From positions 216,497-271,473 of the forward strand of contig JAKAUP010000007.1 of the NCBI GenBank assembly GCA_021817565.1: a DNA stretch of 54,977 nucleotides, in the 5' to 3' direction. Each line of letters begins with the position of its first letter. The stretch's first letter is position 1. The notes under the pieces are model-generated. The model ran no database searches and was not told the origin of the DNA. It saw only the letters and a program-made list of their open reading frames with translations. The position numbers were made by a program, and so were the translations under genes. Below, piece after piece: positions 51,481-54,977 of this stretch. The stretch is from Microcaldota archaeon. GTDB taxonomy: Archaea; Micrarchaeota; Micrarchaeia; Micrarchaeales; Micrarchaeaceae.

Positions 51481-52241
51481 TACTTTTTATGAATCTCCCC
51501 AAATCCCTCTCTCAGTTTAACCCCCCGAATTCCTCCTATCTCATCAATCCTGCGAATAATCTCCTCCGTTGCAGGTCGAAGAAGTTCCGCTATATCCATA
51601 CCTCCCTTCGCTAGTTCGCGCGCAGTTTTCCCCTCATTATCTTTTAGCGTTATGTCTGCTCCATGCTCCACAAGAACCTCCACAACATCTTTACGTCCAT
51701 TCCTTGCAGCCCACATCAACGCCGTATGTCCATCATTATCCTTAAAGTTCACATCAGCCCCATGCTCAACAAGAAACTCCACAATCTTCGGATGTCCCAT
51801 CCCTGCAGCCCGCATCAACGCAGTCCATCCATAACGATTCTTAAAGTTCACATCAACCCCGTGCTCCACAAGAACCCCCACAACATCTTTACGTCCATTC
51901 TCTGCAGCCACCATCAACGCCGTACATTCATCACTATCCTTGAAGTTCACATCAGCCCCATGCTCAACAAGAACTCCCACAACATCTTTACTTCCATTCC
52001 GTACAGTCCACATCAACGCCGTACATCCACGATTACTCTGCAGGTTCACATCAGCCCCATGCTCAACAAGAAACTCCACAATTTCTTTATTTCCATTAAT
52101 TGCAGCCCGCATCAACGCCGTCCATCCATTACTATCCTTCGAGTTCACATCCGCCCCACTTTTAACCAAGGACTCAACATTTGTGAGTTTTCCTTCTTCT
52201 GCTGCTTCTATGAGTTTCTCATTCAAGTAATTCCTAAACAT
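51480..52241 (-). CDS. Ankyrin-repeat protein, array copy C (truncated tail)
   Basis: The 253-residue protein has the same start (MFRNYLNEKL), six ankyrin repeats, cap GKTARELAKGGMDIAELLRP and tail, but it stops at KLREGFGEIHKK: where the other copies read AAAAAGGAGGGATATG, this one has AAAAAGTAGGATATG, giving TAG. The last ten residues present in copy B are thus missing. Copy C starts 1 nt after the stop of copy B. Confidence 0.85.
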   Translation of the reverse strand: MFRNYLNEKLIEAAEEGKLTNVESLVKSGADVNSKDSNGWTALMRAAINGNKEIVEFLVEHGADVNLQSNRGCTALMWTVRNGSKDVVGVLVEHGADVNFKDSDECTALMVAAENGRKDVVGVLVEHGVDVNFKNRYGWTALMRAAGMGHPKIVEFLVEHGADVNFKDNDGHTALMWAARNGRKDVVEVLVEHGADITLKDNEGKTARELAKGGMDIAELLRPATEEIIRRIDEIGGIRGVKLREGFGEIHKK

Positions 52242-52242
52242 C

Positions 52243-52272
52243 CTAACACCTACTGGCGCTTAAAACATATCC
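52243..52272 (-). repeat. Ankyrin-gene boundary element, copy B/C junction
   Basis: Identical 30-bp element encoding the end of copy B (VLSASRC and TAG); the ATG of copy C follows after one base. Confidence 0.9.
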
Positions 52273-53331
52273 CTCCTTTTTATGAATTTTCGCAAATCCC
52301 TCTCTCAGTTTAACCCCCCGAACCCCCCCTCTCTTATCAATCTTGCAAATAATATCCTCCGTTACAGGTTGAAGAAGTTCCGCTATATCCCTATATCTCT
52401 CCGCTAGTTCGCGCACAGTTTTCCCCTCATTATCTTTTAGCGTTATGTCTGCTCCATGCTCCACAAGGAACTTCACAACATCTTTACGTTCATTCCCTGC
52501 AGCCAACATCAACGCAGTCCATCCACAACCATCCTTCAAGTCCACATCAGCCCCATGCTCAACAAGAAACTCCACAACATCTTTATCTCCATTCCTTGCA
52601 GCCACCATCAACGCCGTCCCTCCATTATTATTCTTCAAGTCCACATCAGCCCCATGCTCCACAAGAAACTCAACAACATCTTTACTTCCATTCAATGCAG
52701 CCACCATCAACGCCGTCCCTCCATCATTTTTCTTCGAGTTCACATCCGCTCCGTGCTCAACAAGAACCTCCACAACGTCTTTTCGTCCATTCTCTGCAGC
52801 CAACATCAACGCCGTACATTCATAAATATTCTTAAAGTTCACATCAGCCCCATTCTCCACAAGAAACTCCACAACGTCTTTTCGTCCACTCTCTGCAGCC
52901 CACATCAACGCCGTACATTCAGAACGATTCTTCGAGTCCACATCAGCCCCATTCTCCACAAGAACCTCCACAATATCTTTTCGTCCATCCCCTGCAGCCC
53001 ACATCAACGCCGTACATTCAGAACGATCCTTCAAGTCCACATCAGCCCCATTCTCCACAAGAACCTCCACAATATCTTTTCGTCCATTCCTTGCAGCCCA
53101 CATCAACGCCGTCCATCCATCACTATTCTTCAAGTTCACATCAGCCCCATGCTCCACAAGAACCCCAACAGTCTCCGGATGTCCCACCCGTGCAGCCCAC
53201 ATCAACTCCGTCCATCCAACACTATCCTTCAAGTTCACATCCGCCCCACTTTTAACCAATGTCTTCGCTTTTGTGAGTTCTCCTGCCTTTGCTGCCATTC
53301 TGAGTTTCTTATTCAAGTAATTCCTAAACAT
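52243..53331 (-). CDS. Ankyrin-repeat protein, array copy B (largest)
   Basis: The 362-residue protein has nine full 33-residue ankyrin repeats, more than the others, plus a capping half repeat (GKTVRELAERYRDIAELLQP) and the full conserved tail (GGVRGVKLREGFAKIHKKEG then YVLSASRC). Adjacent repeats 3-5 share unusual ECTALMWAA and VLVENGADVD wording, so they look freshly duplicated within the gene. Variable residues cluster at the beta-turn tips and inner helix positions that contact partners. It is the intact reference for the family and starts one base after the stop of copy A. Confidence 0.88.
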   Translation of the reverse strand: MFRNYLNKKLRMAAKAGELTKAKTLVKSGADVNLKDSVGWTELMWAARVGHPETVGVLVEHGADVNLKNSDGWTALMWAARNGRKDIVEVLVENGADVDLKDRSECTALMWAAGDGRKDIVEVLVENGADVDSKNRSECTALMWAAESGRKDVVEFLVENGADVNFKNIYECTALMLAAENGRKDVVEVLVEHGADVNSKKNDGGTALMVAALNGSKDVVEFLVEHGADVDLKNNNGGTALMVAARNGDKDVVEFLVEHGADVDLKDGCGWTALMLAAGNERKDVVKFLVEHGADITLKDNEGKTVRELAERYRDIAELLQPVTEDIICKIDKRGGVRGVKLREGFAKIHKKEGYVLSASRC

Positions 53332-53332
53332 T

Positions 53333-53362
53333 CTAACACCTACTGGCGCTTAAAACATATCC
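53333..53362 (-). repeat. Ankyrin-gene boundary element, copy A/B junction
   Basis: Identical 30-bp element containing the stop of copy A; the ATG of copy B follows after one base. Confidence 0.9.
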
Positions 53363-53698
53363 CTCCTTTTTATGAATTTTCGCAAATCCCTCTCTCAGTT
53401 TAACCCCCCGAACCCCTCCTCTCCCATCAATCACGCGAATAATACCCTCCTTTACAGGTCGAAGAAGTTCCACTATATCCCTATCTCCCTCCGTTTTTAG
53501 CGTTATGTCTGCTCCATGCTCCACAAGAAACTCCACAACGTCTTTATTTCCATTCCCTGCAGCCACCATCAACGCCGTCCCTCCATCACTATCCTTCAAG
53601 TTCACATCAGCCCCAATTTTAACCAAGGTCTCCGCTTTTGTGAGTTCTCCTGCCTTTGCTGCTATTTCGAGTTTCTCATTCAAGTAATTCCTAAACAT
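53333..53698 (-). CDS. Ankyrin-repeat protein, array copy A (short)
   Basis: The protein has 121 residues from ATG 53698 (a GTG three codons earlier is also open). It keeps the start (MFRNYLNEKLEIAAKAGELT) and the full tail (YVLSASRC) but only about two ankyrin repeats; the cap is also shortened (KTEGDRDIVELLRP). This is what an unequal crossover between repeats would leave. Two repeats are generally too few for a stable stack, so it may fold only with a partner, or be a recombination product without function. First ankyrin gene after the VWA gene, 40 nt away. Confidence 0.8.
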   Translation of the reverse strand: MFRNYLNEKLEIAAKAGELTKAETLVKIGADVNLKDSDGGTALMVAAGNGNKDVVEFLVEHGADITLKTEGDRDIVELLRPVKEGIIRVIDGRGGVRGVKLREGFAKIHKKEGYVLSASRC

Positions 53699-53700
53699 AC

Positions 53701-53730
53701 CTAACACCTACTGGCGCTTGAAACATATCC
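53701..53730 (-). repeat. Ankyrin-gene boundary element, upstream end of the array
   Basis: One-base variant (CGCTTGAAACATATCC) of the 30-bp element, lying between the VWA stop codon and the first ankyrin gene. Its presence here, where no ankyrin gene ends, shows that the first ankyrin gene was once preceded by another copy, or that the element itself was the insertion or duplication joint. Confidence 0.88.
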
Positions 53731-53737
53731 TTCCTTC

Positions 53738-54977
53738 CTACCCTTTCCGCATCAATTGCGCTAGCTCGTTATTAACTATCTTTATAATTTCCTTCTCCAT
53801 TATCCGTCCAGCGTCACTTATATTTGAGACATTGAAATAAGATGTAGACGGCGCAAATATGTTTTGAGCCGTCTGATTCCCATCTCCTATAAATATAGTA
53901 TGTACTGGCATCCCTCGTAGCCTTGCCATAAGTTCCGATAGCTCCTGATTAGTTTCATTTGGACTATCTGGACACCCATCTGTTATTATAAATAACGTAG
54001 TCTTTTTCCAGTCTTCATTGTAAAGTCTTTCAGACATATACTTTAAAGCTGCATGCGTGGGGGTACCGCCAACCGCGTCTAAATTCATCAGATCTTTCCT
54101 ATCAAACCGGAATACATGTGCCTGGGATCTTCCATAAAAACCGAACATCTCCATGCTTATTATGCTGGACCGTGCCACACTGTCATATAAGCTACCAACA
54201 ACATATTTTGTTTTGTCTATCTGATTCTGCATAGAACCAGATAAATCTAAAAGTATCACAATTTTTGATCCAGAATTTCTTTTGTGCTTTAAGTAAGGTC
54301 TTTCAAGTAAACTGCGATCCCCGGTTATTTTAGCATGTATTATGCGTGCGGTATCGATTCTCTCTCCATTGTCCGAATTGCTCCATATCCTAGACGGCTT
54401 ATTCATTCCCCTTTCAAGCTTTTCAAGCGCTGTTCTTATTTTGTGGTTTGGGACTATTCGCGGTCCTCCGTATGGTGTTCCTCCCTCGCCATAACTGGTA
54501 ATTACTATTTCATTAGTTGTGCTACCATCTCTTTTTTGAATATTTTTCAGCTCCGCGGCAGACATCTTTCCCTTATTAAACTCCGCTATGTCTGCCCTGT
54601 TACTCATAATTATATATGGTATTACCTTCTCGAATTCTTTATCAGATATCATTCTTTTAAGCATCTCTGTTATATTCTTACTTCCCTCTTTTATCACATT
54701 GTTTCTGCTTTCGATGTCAGATAAATCTAACTCAGTATCCTCAGTATTTGCTTTACTGCTTCCTTCCCTGTGTTGTCCAGTTGCACTTTCATCTAGCTCA
54801 AGATTCTTTACGGCCTTGTCAAGCATAGACTTTAATCGTTGTGCTATCGTACCAGTACCTCCCTCATCAGTACCAGTACCTTCCTCATCCGTACTAGTAC
54901 CTCCCCCATTCGTACCTGTACCCTCCTCATCCGTACCAGTACCTTCCTCATCCGTACTAGTACCTCCCCCATTCGTA
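53738..54977 (-). CDS. VWA-domain protein with Thr/Gly/Asp/Glu repeat linker (start beyond window)
   Basis: The frame is open to the window edge, so at least 413 residues are present; the ATG at 54826 is internal or an alternative start. The visible N-terminal part is a low-complexity linker built of seven-residue units such as TGTDEEG and TSTDEEG. An acidic helical segment follows, then a VWA domain with a complete MIDAS metal site: DLSGS (DxSxS), GGTPTHAAL (Thr) and ITDGCPD (Asp). The GGTPTxxAL form and an acidic region ahead of the domain recall CobT/CoxE-type VWA proteins that work with MoxR-class AAA ATPases; such a partner may lie just outside the window. It is followed at once by four ankyrin genes. 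Confidence 0.82.
   Translation of the reverse strand, partial: TNGGGTSTDEEGTGTDEEGTGTNGGGTSTDEEGTGTDEGGTGTIAQRLKSMLDKAVKNLELDESATGQHREGSSKANTEDTELDLSDIESRNNVIKEGSKNITEMLKRMISDKEFEKVIPYIIMSNRADIAEFNKGKMSAAELKNIQKRDGSTTNEIVITSYGEGGTPYGGPRIVPNHKIRTALEKLERGMNKPSRIWSNSDNGERIDTARIIHAKITGDRSLLERPYLKHKRNSGSKIVILLDLSGSMQNQIDKTKYVVGSLYDSVARSSIISMEMFGFYGRSQAHVFRFDRKDLMNLDAVGGTPTHAALKYMSERLYNEDWKKTTLFIITDGCPDSPNETNQELSELMARLRGMPVHTIFIGDGNQTAQNIFAPSTSYFNVSNISDAGRIMEKEIIKIVNNELAQLMRKG
54871..54977 (-). repeat. 63-bp tandem repeat in the VWA linker
   Basis: The stretch beginning at 54871 recurs at 54934 with a period of 63 bp, itself three 21-bp subunits, coding for T-[DN]-[EG]-[EG]-G-T-[GS] heptads. It continues past the window edge, so the copy number is unknown. 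Length variation by slippage would change the linker between an unseen N-terminal part and the VWA domain. Confidence 0.85.

Noticed and set aside
50698-53687. Long plus-strand frames across the ankyrin array (up to 315 codons)
   Set aside because: They are the mirror of the 99-bp ankyrin repeats: the minus frames give well-conserved ankyrin proteins with shared starts and tails, the plus frames only Ser/Thr/His-rich repeats.
50676-53698. CRISPR-like reading of the regular repeats
   Set aside because: The period is 99 bp, the repeats are coding and imperfect, there are no unique spacers between identical short repeats and no cas gene.

Overview
The window reads as archaeal DNA, most likely from a small-genome DPANN-type acidophile of the Micrarchaeota (ARMAN) kind. 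The archaeal assignment is well supported: there is archaeal CDP-archaeol synthase (CarS), archaeal/eukaryal release factor aRF1, Pth2-type peptidyl-tRNA hydrolase, an AglB/STT3 oligosaccharyltransferase, an S-layer protein, a double-AAA Cdc48-like ATPase, and an intron-containing tRNA-Tyr with a C1-G72 pair. Many genes have a TATA-like box about 25-30 nt before the ATG with no room for a ribosome site, so leaderless transcription looks common. The DPANN placement is inference from the many unrecognised surface proteins and the gene mix.

Layout. 0-10 kb: a winged-helix gene, an RmlA-like nucleotidyltransferase, a TPR protein, an isolated ankyrin gene flanked by decayed copies, a thermopsin-like secreted protein beside an alpha/beta hydrolase, a glycosyltransferase, and two paralogous proteins with a Cys-His-Asp (transglutaminase-like) N-terminal part and a TPR-like C-terminal part. 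9.5-16.3 kb: a glycan cluster with a GT-C membrane transferase, a GT9 (heptosyltransferase-like) enzyme, a GT4-type enzyme, a sugar-nucleotide 4,6-dehydratase-like SDR and a DegT-fold enzyme whose PLP lysine is replaced by histidine, as in ColD/RfbH 3-dehydratases. 16.4-25 kb: two large membrane-anchored surface proteins sharing a C-terminal module, the first with two beta-propellers. 25.4-28 kb: a small repeat protein, phosphoheptose isomerase GmhA and an MFS exporter. 28-32.2 kb: an export locus of surface proteins around a MinD/ParA-like ATPase. 32.2-36.3 kb: pth2, carS, a spermidine-synthase-fold protein and aglB, which diverges from the S-layer gene (36.5-39.4 kb). 39.6-42.5 kb: two membrane-anchored extracytoplasmic proteins. 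42.5-45.2 kb: serS-aRF1 and tRNA-Leu(UAG). 45.5-50.3 kb: a membrane-anchored protein, a rhodanese-like protein, a possible OB-fold protein and a membrane-embedded double-AAA ATPase. 50.4-50.6 kb: tRNA-Tyr and tRNA-Asp.

The right end (50.65-54.98 kb) is the most unusual part. A VWA-domain protein with a Thr/Gly/Asp/Glu tandem-repeat linker, cut by the window edge, is followed on the same strand by four ankyrin-repeat genes placed head to tail. Every gene junction carries the same roughly 30-bp boundary sequence, which encodes the C-terminal tail, stop codon and next start. The same boundary flanks the isolated ankyrin gene near 3 kb. This looks like an actively recombining ankyrin gene array tied to a VWA protein.

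Functionally, much of the window builds and decorates the cell envelope: sugar-nucleotide genes and glycosyltransferases make glycans, AglB can transfer them to Asn-rich exported proteins, and the S-layer and anchored surface proteins are the likely acceptors. GmhA plus a GT9 enzyme suggest that a heptose may be among the sugars.
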